60,000 nt of DNA, taken from NCBI GenBank assembly GCA_009694365.1, contig SHVE01000006.1, positions 1 to 60,000 on the forward strand, given 5' to 3'. This document shows, piece by piece, positions 7,787 through 16,208 of this stretch (within the stretch, counting starts at the first letter, position 1; every line of letters starts with the position of its first letter). A program made the translations under genes and the position numbers. Under the pieces are notes generated by a model. It searched no databases, had not been told where the DNA came from, and saw nothing but the letters and a program-made list of their open reading frames with translations. This stretch comes from Thermoleophilia bacterium. Lineage in GTDB: Bacteria > Actinomycetota > Thermoleophilia > Miltoncostaeales > Miltoncostaeaceae.

Positions 7787-8311
7787 TCACATCGTGATAT
7801 CCCTCGCCTCCGCCGCATGGCGCGCCGCGTTGGCCACATAGCGCGCGGCCTGAGCGGCCAGCCCCGCCCGCTCCTCGTCGGTCAGATCCCGACGCACCGT
7901 TGCCGGGATCCCGATCACGAGCACACCGGCGGGGATCTCCATCCCCTCCGGGACCAGTGCGTGGGCACCCACGATGCACTGATCTCCGATTACGGCGCCG
8001 TTGAGAATCGTGGCACCAATGCCCACCAGCACCTCGTCGCCGATGGTGCATCCATGCACCGTGGCGCGGTGACCGATCGTCACCCGATGGCCCACGGTGC
8101 AGGGGCGGCCCGGGTCGGCATGTATCACCGCACCGTCCTGAACGTTGGTTTCGTCGCCCACCACGATGTGCTCGACATCGCCGCGGATGACCGCCGTCGG
8201 CCACACCGAGGAGCGGCTCCCCAGTGACACCCGTCCGATCACGATCGCGGTTTCGTGGACGAACACCGCCTCGCCCATGGCGGGGCTGTCCCCGCCGAGT
8301 CCCTGGATCAC
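7787..8311 (-). CDS. Gamma-class carbonic anhydrase family protein
   Basis: 174 aa left-handed beta-helix protein with hexapeptide repeats (for example GRVSLGSRSSVWPTAVIRGD, then IVVGDETNVQDGAVIH). The three metal His of gamma-carbonic anhydrases are recognisable in VIHAD and in TIGHRATVHGC. Members hydrate CO2, but many bacterial homologues (YrdA, PaaY) are thioesterases or uncharacterised, so the reaction is not assured. GTG at 8311 has GGGAGG about eight bases upstream. It diverges from the cytochrome c gene at 8422; that gap contains a CGGGGG-TTCG-CCCCCG hairpin (8337-8352). Confidence 0.85.
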   Translation of the reverse strand: MIQGLGGDSPAMGEAVFVHETAIVIGRVSLGSRSSVWPTAVIRGDVEHIVVGDETNVQDGAVIHADPGRPCTVGHRVTIGHRATVHGCTIGDEVLVGIGATILNGAVIGDQCIVGAHALVPEGMEIPAGVLVIGIPATVRRDLTDEERAGLAAQAARYVANAARHAAEARDITM

Positions 8312-8421
8312 GTGGCAAACCTCCCGAGTTGATGAACGGGGGTTCGCCCCCGGTGTCTCCGTCGTATAGAACGATGGTAGGGTGACCAGAGGTAAAGCAT
8401 CCCTGTCGCCAAGGAGCGACC

Positions 8422-8895
8422 GTGCGTCGACGTATCACCATCGCAGCCCTTCTCTTAACCTCCGTCGGCCTCATCGGCGTCGGGGCGGGTTGTGGGTCCG
8501 GTGATTCCGCGGCATCGACACCCGCGGACGCGACCACCGTCATTAACAATGCGGTCCAGACCGACTCCGAGGGCAAGACCGTTCCCGCACCGGGAACGAC
8601 GGGCACGGGCGAGTCGGGTGGGTCGTCTGAGCCGGGCCCGGCCCCGGACGAATCGGGAGGGGCCTCCGCGGGCAACGCCGCCATCGGCAAGACTGTGTTC
8701 GAGGCCACGTGCCAGGGATGCCACACGGCCGGCGGCACAGTGGCGGGGGTCGGACCGAAACTCACTCTCTCGAAGCTCGATTCCGCGGCCATTCGGGCGC
8801 AGATAGTCGACGGCAAGGGCTTCATGCCCGGTGGGCTCGTCAGCGGGGACGATCTGGCCAACGTGGTCGCGTTCGTCGACAGCATCAAGAAGTAG
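8422..8895 (+). CDS. Membrane-anchored mono-heme cytochrome c
   Basis: 157 aa. A basic N-terminus and hydrophobic segment end at GVGAGC (Cys24), giving a likely lipoprotein, although the lipobox is not ideal. A 60-residue low-complexity Ser/Thr/Pro/Gly linker follows, then a class I cytochrome c domain with heme motif C97-Q-G-C-H101 and axial Met in FMPGG (Met135). KLTLSKLDSAAIRAQIVDGKGFMPGG and DDLANVVAFVDSI are typical of small class I domains. It should carry single electrons on the outer face of the membrane, perhaps to a terminal oxidase. GTG at 8422 follows AAGGAG. Confidence 0.88.
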   Translation: MRRRITIAALLLTSVGLIGVGAGCGSGDSAASTPADATTVINNAVQTDSEGKTVPAPGTTGTGESGGSSEPGPAPDESGGASAGNAAIGKTVFEATCQGCHTAGGTVAGVGPKLTLSKLDSAAIRAQIVDGKGFMPGGLVSGDDLANVVAFVDSIKK

Positions 8896-9140
8896 GGTCC
8901 GCCCATGGGCCGTGGAATCAAGACCGCGAATGGGAACCTCCGCACCGCTCGGCCGATCTCGGGAGAGCGTGTCATCTCCACGCCGGCTGTCTCCACCGCG
9001 TGCGTCACTCATTCGCCGCCGACGGCGACCGGTGATGGACGCGGCGTCACGGGGGTAGCGTGGGCGTTCATGATCGGCGGCGATCCCGACGCCACCGGGA
9101 CGGCTTCCGCCGCCGGCCGACCGCGTTCGGGGGTCTGAGC

Positions 9141-10406
9141 GTGCTGGACATCCGCCTCATCCGGAAGGACCCCGACTTCGTACGTGCGGCTCTGGCGAGG
9201 CGTGGTGATTCGGACGCCCTCGACGAACTCGTGGCCGTTGATGACTGCTGCCGCGGTCTGCGGCGGACGGTGGAGGACATGCGCGCCGAATCCGCCCTCA
9301 TCGCGAAGCGCATCGGTGAGGCGCGAACGGGAGGCGGTAATTCCGACGAGGCGGACGTGACCGAGGCCCGTCGACTGCGCGAGGCGACTACGACCGAGGA
9401 AGGGCGGCTGCGCACCGAGGAAAGTCGTCGTGACGAGCTCCTGCTCGCCCTGCCGAACATCGCGGATCACGCGGCGCCCGACGGTGGTGAGGACGACGCC
9501 GTGGAGGTCCGGGTGGTGGGCGAGATCCCGGTATTCCTCACCGGAGCTCGGGACCATGTCGCCATCGCCGATGGTCTTGGTGGGCTCGACTTGGAGCGGG
9601 CCGCCCGCACCTCAGGTGCGCGGTTCGCGTACATCATGGGTCCGCTCGTGCGCCTACAGATGTCGTTGGTCTCATGGGCGGTGGACCTGCTGGAGGGCGA
9701 GGGGTTCACGCCGGTCATCCCGCCGGTGCTCGTGCGAGAGTCGGCGCTCATTGGGACCGGGTTCTTCCCGAGTGATCGATCGGCGGTGTACGCGACGGCG
9801 GACGACGACCTCTTCCTCGTGGGCACCTCCGAGGTCCCCCTCGCCGCGTTGCATCAGGACGAGATCATTCCCGAGGAGGACCTTCCCCTCCGCTATGCCG
9901 GAATTTCCACGTGCTTCCGTCGCGAGGCGGGCGCGGCCGGGCGCGACACCCGTGGCATCTTCCGCGTGCACCAGTTCGACAAGGTCGAGATGTTCACGTT
10001 CACCACGCCGGAGCAAGCGGCCGATGAACACCTACGCATTCTCGGTATCGAGGAACGGATCCTGCGCGATCTGGGGATCCCCTACCGAGTGGTGGACGTC
10101 GCGGTTGGCGACCTCGGCGCGTCGGCGGCCCGTAAGTTCGACTGTGAGGCGTGGATGCCGGGGCAGGAGCGCTACCGCGAGGTCACCTCATGCTCCAACT
10201 GCACCGACTACCAGGGCCGCCGCCTCAAGTGTCGTACCAAGCGCGGTAAGGACACGGTGACGGTGAACACGCTGAACGGCACGGCGATCGCGGTGGGGCG
10301 CACCCTGATCGCACTGCTCGAGAACCACCAGCGGCCCGATGGGAGCGTGGCGATCCCGGAGTGCCTGCGGCCGTTCGGCGCGCCCGAGGAACTTACGCCC
10401 CGCTAA
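9141..10406 (+). CDS. serS: Seryl-tRNA synthetase
   Basis: 421 aa class II synthetase charging tRNA-Ser. The N-terminal helical arm (about 1-105, VLDIRLIRKDPDFVRAALARRG onward) is the coiled coil that grips the long variable arm of tRNA-Ser. Motif 2 appears in CFRREAGAAGRDTRGIFRVHQF, TSEVPLAALH is the serine-binding TxE region, and motif 3 is NGTAIAVGRTLIALLENHQ. GTG at 9141 matches the family start (LDIRLIR). The open frame upstream shows no family similarity. Two tRNA-Ser genes lie 2.2 kb downstream. The 245 bp between the cytochrome gene and serS show nothing else clear. Confidence 0.96.
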   Translation: MLDIRLIRKDPDFVRAALARRGDSDALDELVAVDDCCRGLRRTVEDMRAESALIAKRIGEARTGGGNSDEADVTEARRLREATTTEEGRLRTEESRRDELLLALPNIADHAAPDGGEDDAVEVRVVGEIPVFLTGARDHVAIADGLGGLDLERAARTSGARFAYIMGPLVRLQMSLVSWAVDLLEGEGFTPVIPPVLVRESALIGTGFFPSDRSAVYATADDDLFLVGTSEVPLAALHQDEIIPEEDLPLRYAGISTCFRREAGAAGRDTRGIFRVHQFDKVEMFTFTTPEQAADEHLRILGIEERILRDLGIPYRVVDVAVGDLGASAARKFDCEAWMPGQERYREVTSCSNCTDYQGRRLKCRTKRGKDTVTVNTLNGTAIAVGRTLIALLENHQRPDGSVAIPECLRPFGAPEELTPR

Positions 10407-10595
10407 TCCCCCGGCCGGGGAGCGCCGATGGAGTGGTCGAGTCGTGGCCTCAGCATGGGGTCACCGATGGAGTGGTAACCCGGTGACCCGATGCCCTTCA
10501 GCCCCATCGTGAGTGCTCCCGATCCGAGGTGCCCGGTGGTGACCAACCGTTGGGGGGCCACAATCGTGGGAATCGGTGGACGCCCGAGACGTTGT
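10407..10595. terminator. Convergent gap with hairpin
   Basis: GGGTCACCG (10458-10466) and CGGTGACCC (10481-10489) form a perfect 9-bp inverted repeat with a 14-nt loop, between convergent serS and the monooxygenase gene. A 13-bp direct repeat CCGATGGAGTGGT (10425-10437, 10464-10476) overlaps it. Probably a bidirectional terminator. Confidence 0.5.
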
Positions 10596-11630
10596 CTACG
10601 AGGACGGGTCTCGGGGCGGCCACGCCTCACCCGGGCCCGGTTCGATCTGGTCCGCCATGAGGATCCGCACGCGGCCCGGATCCATCGCCTCATACGGGCG
10701 CACCACCGGAGCGCGCCAGAGCACGAACGACCGGCAGGCGGCGTCGGCATCCGTTCGGTTTTGTGCGATGGCCTCGCTCAGGGCGTGGGCATCGCCGAGC
10801 CCGATGCCCGAGGAGATACCGGTTTCGGGTCCAAAGAAGTGCGCCGAGTCGCCGATGAGGACCACCCCGGGCGCCCACCACTCCGGTGTGGTGAGCAACC
10901 CGGGCTCGCTATAGCGCACGCTGTCGATGGACTCAAGCGCCTCGACGCCCAGACGGCAGGCCGGAAGGAGGCGGGTCCACATCGACTTGAGAGCATCCAG
11001 GCCCGGGGCGAGAGCGGCCGACTCGCCGACCTTGTCGCAGGAGCGCCAGCCCGCGGAGCCCTCCGGCCACGACAGCACGCCGACGTGCCCACCGTCCGAC
11101 ATGTAGGCCATAGCGAAGGAGGTCTCCGAGGGGGTGGCGCTCATCCACGACAGGGCGGCCTCGGGAAGGGGGTCGAACGTGGCGGCCATTCCCGCCATCT
11201 CGCGGACGCGGGACTTCACCCCGTCGCAGGCGACCACTAGGTCACAATCGATGGTTCGACTGCCCTCCGGGCCCTCCACCACCACGCCCGTAACTCGACC
11301 TGAATCGTCGACAACAAGGTCCGTCACCGAGTGCTCGTACTCCACCGGGAGCCCATCGGCGAGGGCGTTGATGACCTTGCCCACCTCCACGCACACCGCC
11401 ACCGCACTGTTGCCGGGGAGCGGGGCGATCTCGCGGCCCATGGGCCACACCGCCTGAAGGACGCCCACCTCCTTGAGCGGCTCGTAGCCCTGAAAGCCGA
11501 GCATGTAGCCGCGCGGGATGTACGTCCCCGCCGCCATCCGTTCGATGATCGTCGGTTCGAAACCACGTACCCGGAGAAGCTTCCCGAGCGTCAGACCGAC
11601 CATACCTCCACCTGCGATGACGATTCTCAT
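10596..11630 (-). CDS. FAD-dependent monooxygenase
   Basis: 344 aa of the PHBH-like group A flavin hydroxylases. The GxGxxG-type FAD motif is MRIVIAGGGMVGLTLGKLL at the N-terminus. A DG fingerprint is seen in DLVVACDGVKSRVREMAG, and the GD motif in VVLIGDSAHFFGPETGISSGIGLGDAHALSEAI. These enzymes use NAD(P)H and O2 to hydroxylate or epoxidise aromatic and polycyclic substrates. The substrate cannot be told from sequence. ATG at 11630 is the only start that places the FAD motif at the very N-terminus. It follows the methyltransferase gene on the same strand with a 10-bp gap, which suggests a two-gene unit. Confidence 0.82.
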   Translation of the reverse strand: MRIVIAGGGMVGLTLGKLLRVRGFEPTIIERMAAGTYIPRGYMLGFQGYEPLKEVGVLQAVWPMGREIAPLPGNSAVAVCVEVGKVINALADGLPVEYEHSVTDLVVDDSGRVTGVVVEGPEGSRTIDCDLVVACDGVKSRVREMAGMAATFDPLPEAALSWMSATPSETSFAMAYMSDGGHVGVLSWPEGSAGWRSCDKVGESAALAPGLDALKSMWTRLLPACRLGVEALESIDSVRYSEPGLLTTPEWWAPGVVLIGDSAHFFGPETGISSGIGLGDAHALSEAIAQNRTDADAACRSFVLWRAPVVRPYEAMDPGRVRILMADQIEPGPGEAWPPRDPSS

Positions 11631-11640
11631 GCGACGGATT

Positions 11641-12402
11641 CTACCGCGAGACGATGTAGGTGAGGTTGATCTCCCGGCCCGTCGTCGAGCCATCGCCAAG
11701 CCATCCCTCCATCACCGCGACGAGGGTCACTCCGCTCTCGCACAGGCGCTCCTCCACCACCGCGCGCGGCACCCCGGTCATCCTGATGGGGTCGAGTCCG
11801 AGGCGCTCATACAGAACCCGGGCGGGTACCCCGAGGCGCCGGAGAAGCCCGTATGCGCGCCGGCGCCACTGAACGCGTTGCCGGAGCGGCAGGGACGCCG
11901 GGATCTGGATGACCAGAGCCCCGCCTGGGGCGAGGATCCGAGCCATCTCCGCCACGTACGACAGAATTACGGCACGTCGCGGGAGATGCTGGAGCACGAT
12001 GAACGACAGCACGAGATCAAACGCGCCGTCGGGGAATGCACCCAGATTCCCCGTTGTGTCCACATGCCACTGGCACCCCGGTCGATCGGCATTTATCTGC
12101 ACCGCACGCTCGATCATGGTCGCGCTGATGTCCACCCCGACCGCCTCATCGAACCGCGTGGAGAGCGCCCGTGTCATGCGTCCGACGCCGCAGCCCAACT
12201 CGAAGGATGCGTGGCGGGAGTGGGGGAGACCGAACTCATCACACACCTCCACCACCCGCGCGACGTCCGCTTCGCCCGTGGCGAGAAACCGCGTGAGATC
12301 CCACTCGCCATGCTTTGCGTCGTCGGCGCTGAGGATGGCCCACAGCGGATCCATCTCGCCGAGGGCCTCCCAATCATCCCGGTGCCGGGCAAGGTCATCC
12401 AC
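11641..12402 (-). CDS. SAM-dependent class I methyltransferase
   Basis: 253 aa. Motif I is FELGCGVGRMTRAL, followed by VGVDISATMIERA (acidic loop binding the SAM ribose), a DLVLSFIVLQHLP motif and LAPGGALVIQIP (motif post III). This is the usual Rossmann methyltransferase of the methyltransf_11 type. The N-terminal 60 residues contain DDWEALGEMDPLWAILSADDAKHGEWD, a start often seen in actinobacterial methyltransferases beside glycan or natural-product genes. The substrate is unknown. It is transcribed into the flavin monooxygenase gene 10 bp downstream. Its upstream side carries the tRNA-Ser fragment and hairpin array. Confidence 0.82.
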   Translation of the reverse strand: MDDLARHRDDWEALGEMDPLWAILSADDAKHGEWDLTRFLATGEADVARVVEVCDEFGLPHSRHASFELGCGVGRMTRALSTRFDEAVGVDISATMIERAVQINADRPGCQWHVDTTGNLGAFPDGAFDLVLSFIVLQHLPRRAVILSYVAEMARILAPGGALVIQIPASLPLRQRVQWRRRAYGLLRRLGVPARVLYERLGLDPIRMTGVPRAVVEERLCESGVTLVAVMEGWLGDGSTTGREINLTYIVSR

Positions 12403-12432
12403 GGGGGCACTCTAACGGTGGCCTCACGAGGG

Positions 12433-12480
12433 GGAGGGGGTGGGATATGAACCCCTGATGCCCCCTACGACGGATAACGG
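12433..12480 (-). pseudogene. Truncated copy of the tRNA-Ser 3' end
   Basis: These 48 bases align without gaps to 12629-12676, the 3' half of the intact tRNA-Ser(UGA), with 39 of 48 identical. The copy covers the 3' acceptor strand, T-arm, variable arm and the 3' side of the anticodon stem, then similarity stops. The T-loop reads TTCATAT instead of TTCAAAT, and two T-stem pairs are broken, so it is not functional. A short direct repeat of a tRNA 3' end is the usual scar of tRNA-targeted integration. Confidence 0.75.
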
Positions 12481-12482
12481 GA

Positions 12483-12624
12483 CCCCCGGTGCCGGACATC
12501 TAACATTTGTTTCGTGTCAGTCACCGGGGGCAACGACGCCACCTATGGCATGTCGGTCCCGTGACGTCACCGACATGACCGCCCCCCACGGGATCCCGCC
12601 ATCAGAGGGGGATCCCGTGGGGGG
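12483..12624. repeat. Array of three hairpins
   Basis: Three perfect inverted repeats in a row. First, CCCCCGGTG (12483-12491) with CACCGGGGG (12522-12530); inside, a 3x3 internal loop and a GACA/TGTC stem. Second, CATGTCGGT (12549-12557) with ACCGACATG (12569-12577), enclosing the palindrome GTGACGTCAC. Third, a 16-bp arm 12582-12597 with its exact complement 12609-12624 and an 11-nt loop. The third begins three bases past the tRNA-Ser(UGA) 3' end on the minus strand and may terminate it. The other two are unexplained. Confidence 0.8.
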
Positions 12625-12627
12625 GAG

Positions 12628-12716
12628 CGGAGGGGGTGGGATTTGAACCCACGGTCCGCCTTACGACAGACAACGGTTTTCAAGACCGTCGCATTCGACC
12701 GCTCTGCCACCCCTCC
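12628..12716 (-). tRNA. tRNA-Ser (UGA)
   Basis: Acceptor stem GGAGGGG/CCCCTCC, long class II variable arm, anticodon loop CTTGAAA (anticodon TGA), T-arm GGGTTCAAATCCC, discriminator G (a SerRS identity base). 89 nt, CCA not encoded. Divergent from tRNA-Ser(GCU), 44 bp away. Confidence 0.96.
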
Positions 12717-12760
12717 GGGCGGGACGATACCCGTACGAGGAAGCGACTACGATCCCGCGC

Positions 12761-12850
12761 GGAGAGGTGCCTGAGTGGTCGAAAGGGGCCGCCTGCTAAG
12801 CGGTTAACCGGGGTCAACCCGGTTCGAGGGTTCAAATCCCTTCCTCTCCG
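12761..12850 (+). tRNA. tRNA-Ser (GCU)
   Basis: Acceptor stem GGAGAGG/CCTCTCC, D-arm TGGTCGAAAGGGG, anticodon loop CTGCTAA (anticodon GCT), long variable arm, T-arm GGGTTCAAATCCC, discriminator G. 90 nt, CCA not encoded. Confidence 0.96.
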
Positions 12851-12854
12851 TCTT

Positions 12855-12891
12855 CGCGGCGCGCGGCCCGGGCACCGGGCGGCGCGCCGCG
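12855..12891 (+). terminator. GC-rich hairpin after tRNA-Ser(GCU)
   Basis: GCGGCGCGC (12856-12864) pairs with GCGCGCCGC (12882-12890), extended by one C-G pair. Inside it, GCCCGG/CCGGGC adds a second stem. It starts five bases after the tRNA. No T-run, so a U-poor terminator. Confidence 0.6.
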
Positions 12892-13020
12892 TGCGTGTCT
12901 GCCGAGCCCTCGTCTAGCATTGCGCCACCTCGTGAACACCGAAACCCCTGCATATCCATCTCACCTCGTTGACGCCACCGCCGGCAACGAGGATGCACCG
13001 CCTCCAGATACGGGAGCCCG

Positions 13021-14364
13021 GTGAACACCGGGCTCCAAGTGGTCCTTCTCTTCGCACTCGTCCTTTGGACGGCCTTCTTTGTGGCCGCCGAATACGCGTT
13101 CGTCGCGTCCCGGCCTACCCGCATGCGAGAACTTGCCGAGCAGGGCAATCGACGTGCGACGAGGGTCCTTGCCGTGCAGCAGAACCCCACCCGGTTCATC
13201 TCGTCCGTCCAAGTCGCCATCACCTTCAGCGGCCTCGCGATCGGTGCCGTGGGCGAACCGGCGGTACGTCGCCTCGTGGGGGATCTCATCGACCCCCTCG
13301 GACCCCTGTTGAGCACCGGCCTCGTCACCGTACTCAGTGTCATTATCGGATTCGTCATCATCATCGCGATCACCGTGGTCCTTGGGGAAATCGTCCCGAA
13401 ATCCCTTGCGCTCGCGCACACGGAGGCGATCGCCCTCGCCGTTGTCCGCCCCGTCGGACTCTTCACGTCGCTCATCCATCCGTTCGTGTGGATGCTGGAG
13501 CGTCTCGCGGCACTCACACTCCGGATCTTCGGTCTCCGCGGCGACATCCGCCTCGGTCGGGGGCACTCGGAGGAGGAGATCAAAATGATCCTCGCCGCCT
13601 CGTTCGAGGAGGGCGTATTGCAAGCCGAGGAGTCGGAGATGCTCTCACGGGTGTTCGACTTCGCTGACACCGAGGCCCGTCAGGTGATGGTGCCCCGCCC
13701 GGATGTTGTCGGCCTCCCACTGTCGGCCTCCGTTGCCGAGGCCGCCGCCATCGCGGAAACCCACCCGTACACGCGGTACCCGGTGTACGGGGACGACCTT
13801 GACGACATCCGGGGGGTCGTTCACATCCGGCAGCTCTTCGAGGCTGCCCGTGCTGGGGACAACGACAAGTGGGTCCGCGATCTGGTGCGCCCGGTGGACC
13901 GGGTCCCGGAGACGAAGAACCTGGACGACCTGCTGCGCGACTTCCGCCGCTCGCAGAGCCATCTCGCAGTGGTTGTGGACGAATACGGGTCACTGGCGGG
14001 CGTCGTGACCCTTGAGGACCTCGTGGAGGAGGTGATGGGGGAGATCGACGACGAATTCGACACCCCGACCCTTGACATCGTTCACACCGATGGAGGGCAC
14101 GCCCTTGTCGCGGGCTCGGTGTCCCTTGAGGACTTCAACGAGCGGTTTGGTACCAACATCGATGACGAGGATGTCAACACGGTCGCCGGTGCCGTGCTCC
14201 ACGCCATGGGGCGCGTTCCCGAGGTGGGTGACCAAGCGACCGCCGGTGACGTGGCGTTCACCGTGGTTGAGATGGACGGATCGCGCATCGTGCGGGTGCG
14301 CGCCATCATCGGACGAAGCATCCTCGATGCCCCGGATCCGCCGAGAGGCGCAGCCGACGGCTGA
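13021..14364 (+). CDS. CNNM/CorC (hemolysin-family) membrane protein
   Basis: 447 aa. Residues about 1-150 form the DUF21 (CNNM) transmembrane domain with several hydrophobic helices (for example LVTVLSVIIGFVIIIAITVV) and the signature LGEIVPKSLAL. A pair of CBS domains follows from about 215 to 335 (start RQVMVPRPDVV, then LAVVVDEYGSLAGVVTLEDL). A CorC_HlyC domain (about 350-430, ending near VRVRAII) completes the usual order. Members are linked to magnesium, cobalt and sodium homeostasis rather than to haemolysis. GTG at 13021 is preceded by GGGAG. It sits between tRNA-Ser and tRNA-Arg on the same strand. Confidence 0.92.
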   Translation: MNTGLQVVLLFALVLWTAFFVAAEYAFVASRPTRMRELAEQGNRRATRVLAVQQNPTRFISSVQVAITFSGLAIGAVGEPAVRRLVGDLIDPLGPLLSTGLVTVLSVIIGFVIIIAITVVLGEIVPKSLALAHTEAIALAVVRPVGLFTSLIHPFVWMLERLAALTLRIFGLRGDIRLGRGHSEEEIKMILAASFEEGVLQAEESEMLSRVFDFADTEARQVMVPRPDVVGLPLSASVAEAAAIAETHPYTRYPVYGDDLDDIRGVVHIRQLFEAARAGDNDKWVRDLVRPVDRVPETKNLDDLLRDFRRSQSHLAVVVDEYGSLAGVVTLEDLVEEVMGEIDDEFDTPTLDIVHTDGGHALVAGSVSLEDFNERFGTNIDDEDVNTVAGAVLHAMGRVPEVGDQATAGDVAFTVVEMDGSRIVRVRAIIGRSILDAPDPPRGAADG

Positions 14365-14413
14365 CGCCCGGTCGGCCCGGTGGCCTCTGGTACCGTGCCG
14401 TCCGCAATACAAC

Positions 14414-14487
14414 GCGCCAGTAGCTCAGTCGGATAGAGCGTCGGTCTACGAAACCGAAGGTCACAGGTTCGAATCCTGTCTGGCGCA
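14414..14487 (+). tRNA. tRNA-Arg (ACG)
   Basis: Acceptor stem GCGCCAG/CTGGCGC, D-arm AGCTCAGTCGGATAGAG, anticodon loop CTACGAA (anticodon ACG, whose A is normally edited to inosine by TadA), T-arm GGTTCGAATCC, discriminator A. 74 nt. Confidence 0.96.
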
Positions 14488-14546
14488 TCGCCTCGACGCG
14501 GACCCCGGCATCGCCCCGGGTGGGCCACCCGTTGTACCCTCAATCA

Positions 14547-15320
14547 ATGGCACTGCGTCTACGAGGTGCACTCGCTCTGCTCGTCGCCCTCGTCGTTGCG
14601 GCCGGGGCATACGCGGCCCCCACCATCGCCTGGACAGTGGTCGCGAGCCGACCTCACGATCCGACCGCCTTCACGCAAGGACTCGTCTCGTGGGGAGGGG
14701 TGATCCTCGAGAGCACCGGGCTGAATGGCGCCTCGTCGGTACGTCGGGTGAACCCCCGTACCGGGCGCGTCACCCGTATCCGACGGATGGCCAACGACCG
14801 TTTCGGTGAGGGGCTCACGGTGCTGCGCGGACGTGCCGTGCAACTCACCTGGTTGGACCACGTCATAACGACCTACGCACCCACAACGCTCCGGCCACTC
14901 TCCACGGTGCCGTACCCGTTCGAAGGGTGGGGCCTCACAACGAACGGGCGGCACCTCATCGCAAGTGACGGCACCTCCCGCCTCCGCTGGCTCAATCCCG
15001 GGACGATGGCGGTCGTGCGGGTTGTCGACGTTCATGACGGCCCTCAGTTGGTGCCACGTCTCAACGAGTTAGAACTCATCACGGGGGTGCTCTGGGCCAA
15101 CGTCTGGAAGAATGACCGAATCGCCCTGATCGACCCCACGTCCGGAGCCGTTCGGGCATGGCTCAACTTGGCCGCCCTCCGAAAACGCCTCGGGGTTGCC
15201 GGGGACGCCCTCAACGGCATCGCCCAAGATCCCGTCACCCGTCTTCCCATCGTCACGGGGAAGTACTGGGACCGGATGTTCGTGATCCGGCTCACCGAAC
15301 CCATCCCGCCCGCTGCCTGA
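14547..15320 (+). CDS. Glutaminyl-peptide cyclotransferase (beta-propeller type)
   Basis: 257 aa, exported. A signal peptide covers about 1-23 (MALRLRGALALLVALVVAAG then AYA-A). The mature part matches the plant/bacterial glutaminyl cyclase family: RPHDPTAFTQGLV at its start, ESTGLNGASSVRRV, FGEGLTVL, QLTWLDHVITTY, YPFEGWGLTTNG, DGTSRLRWL, LNELELI, WANVWKNDRIALID and NGIAQDP. These enzymes convert N-terminal Gln to pyroglutamate and are five-bladed propellers. ATG at 14547 gives a clean signal peptide. It lies 59 bp after tRNA-Arg and converges on the ABC permease gene. Confidence 0.88.
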   Translation: MALRLRGALALLVALVVAAGAYAAPTIAWTVVASRPHDPTAFTQGLVSWGGVILESTGLNGASSVRRVNPRTGRVTRIRRMANDRFGEGLTVLRGRAVQLTWLDHVITTYAPTTLRPLSTVPYPFEGWGLTTNGRHLIASDGTSRLRWLNPGTMAVVRVVDVHDGPQLVPRLNELELITGVLWANVWKNDRIALIDPTSGAVRAWLNLAALRKRLGVAGDALNGIAQDPVTRLPIVTGKYWDRMFVIRLTEPIPPAA

Positions 15321-15434
15321 CCGGGGTCAGCTGACGACCCCGTGGAACCGGGGCGGGATTCGCTCGGTCTCGTGTGGGGGGTCAAGGCGTAAGTGGGCCG
15401 CCAGAGTCACCCAGGACCGCCCCGCCGAGTCGGT

Positions 15435-16208
15435 CTAACCGGTCCGGCGCCGGTACCGCCGGGTGGCGAGCGGGATCATCACCACGACGATACCGATCAT
15501 CCAGACGAGCGACAGCCACACGGAATGGCCCACCGGCTGGTCGAGGCAGAGCGCGCGCACCGCGTTGACCACGATCGTGAAGGGCTGGTTGTCCGCGAAG
15601 GCTTGGAGCCACCCCGGCATTGAGTCCGTGGGCACGAACGCGGAACTCGCGAAGGTGAGTGGGAAAAGCCAGATGAACCCCGCCGACTGCACGGCCTCCA
15701 CCGTCTTCATGCTGAGAGCGATCACGACGCCGATCCACGAGAACGCGAACGAGGTGAGGAGGAGGAGGACCAGCGCCAGACCGAGCGCCGGGATTGAACC
15801 GTCGGGCCGGAAGCCTACGAACACCCCGACGATGAGCATGACGCCGATAACCCCGACATTGCGGAGCAGATCGGACACTGTGCGTCCCACCAGCACGGAC
15901 GATCGCGCCATCGGCAGGGAGCGGAAGCGGTCGATGAGCCCGCGCTGCAGGTCCTCGGCGAGCCCGATCCCGCTGGCCACCGCTCCGAAGGCCACCGTCT
16001 GCGCGAAGATGCCGGGCAGCAGGTAGTTGACGTAACTCTCGCCTGGGGTGTCGATTGCCCCGCCGAACACATACCGGAAGAGCAGGACGAACAGCACCGG
16101 CTGGATGAGGGCGAAGATCACCACCTCGGGGATGCGCGGCAGCTGGATGAGCTGCCGCCAGACGATGACGCCTGAGTCCATCAGGGCGCGGCGCATCCCG
16201 GTCATCAC
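15435..16208 (-). CDS. ABC exporter permease (DrrB type)
   Basis: 257 aa ABC-2 type permease with six predicted helices (for example VVIFALIQPVLFVLLFRYVF and LALVLLLLTSFAFSWIGVVI). It has the family signature of an amphipathic segment GIGLAEDLQRGLIDRFRSLPM and NQPFTIVVNAVRALCLDQP near the end. It pairs with the adjacent ATPase as a DrrAB-like exporter for drugs, lipids or secondary metabolites; the cargo is unknown. The start is GTG at 16208, overlapping the ATPase stop as GTGA. An ATG immediately after (16205) is equally possible. The 115 bp after the stop show nothing. Confidence 0.88.
   Translation of the reverse strand: MMTGMRRALMDSGVIVWRQLIQLPRIPEVVIFALIQPVLFVLLFRYVFGGAIDTPGESYVNYLLPGIFAQTVAFGAVASGIGLAEDLQRGLIDRFRSLPMARSSVLVGRTVSDLLRNVGVIGVMLIVGVFVGFRPDGSIPALGLALVLLLLTSFAFSWIGVVIALSMKTVEAVQSAGFIWLFPLTFASSAFVPTDSMPGWLQAFADNQPFTIVVNAVRALCLDQPVGHSVWLSLVWMIGIVVVMIPLATRRYRRRTG

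Noticed and set aside
7749-9008. 419-codon minus-strand frame crossing the carbonic anhydrase and cytochrome c genes
   Set aside because: It is out of frame with carbonic anhydrase and antisense to the cytochrome; the shorter 174-aa hexapeptide-repeat frame is the real gene.
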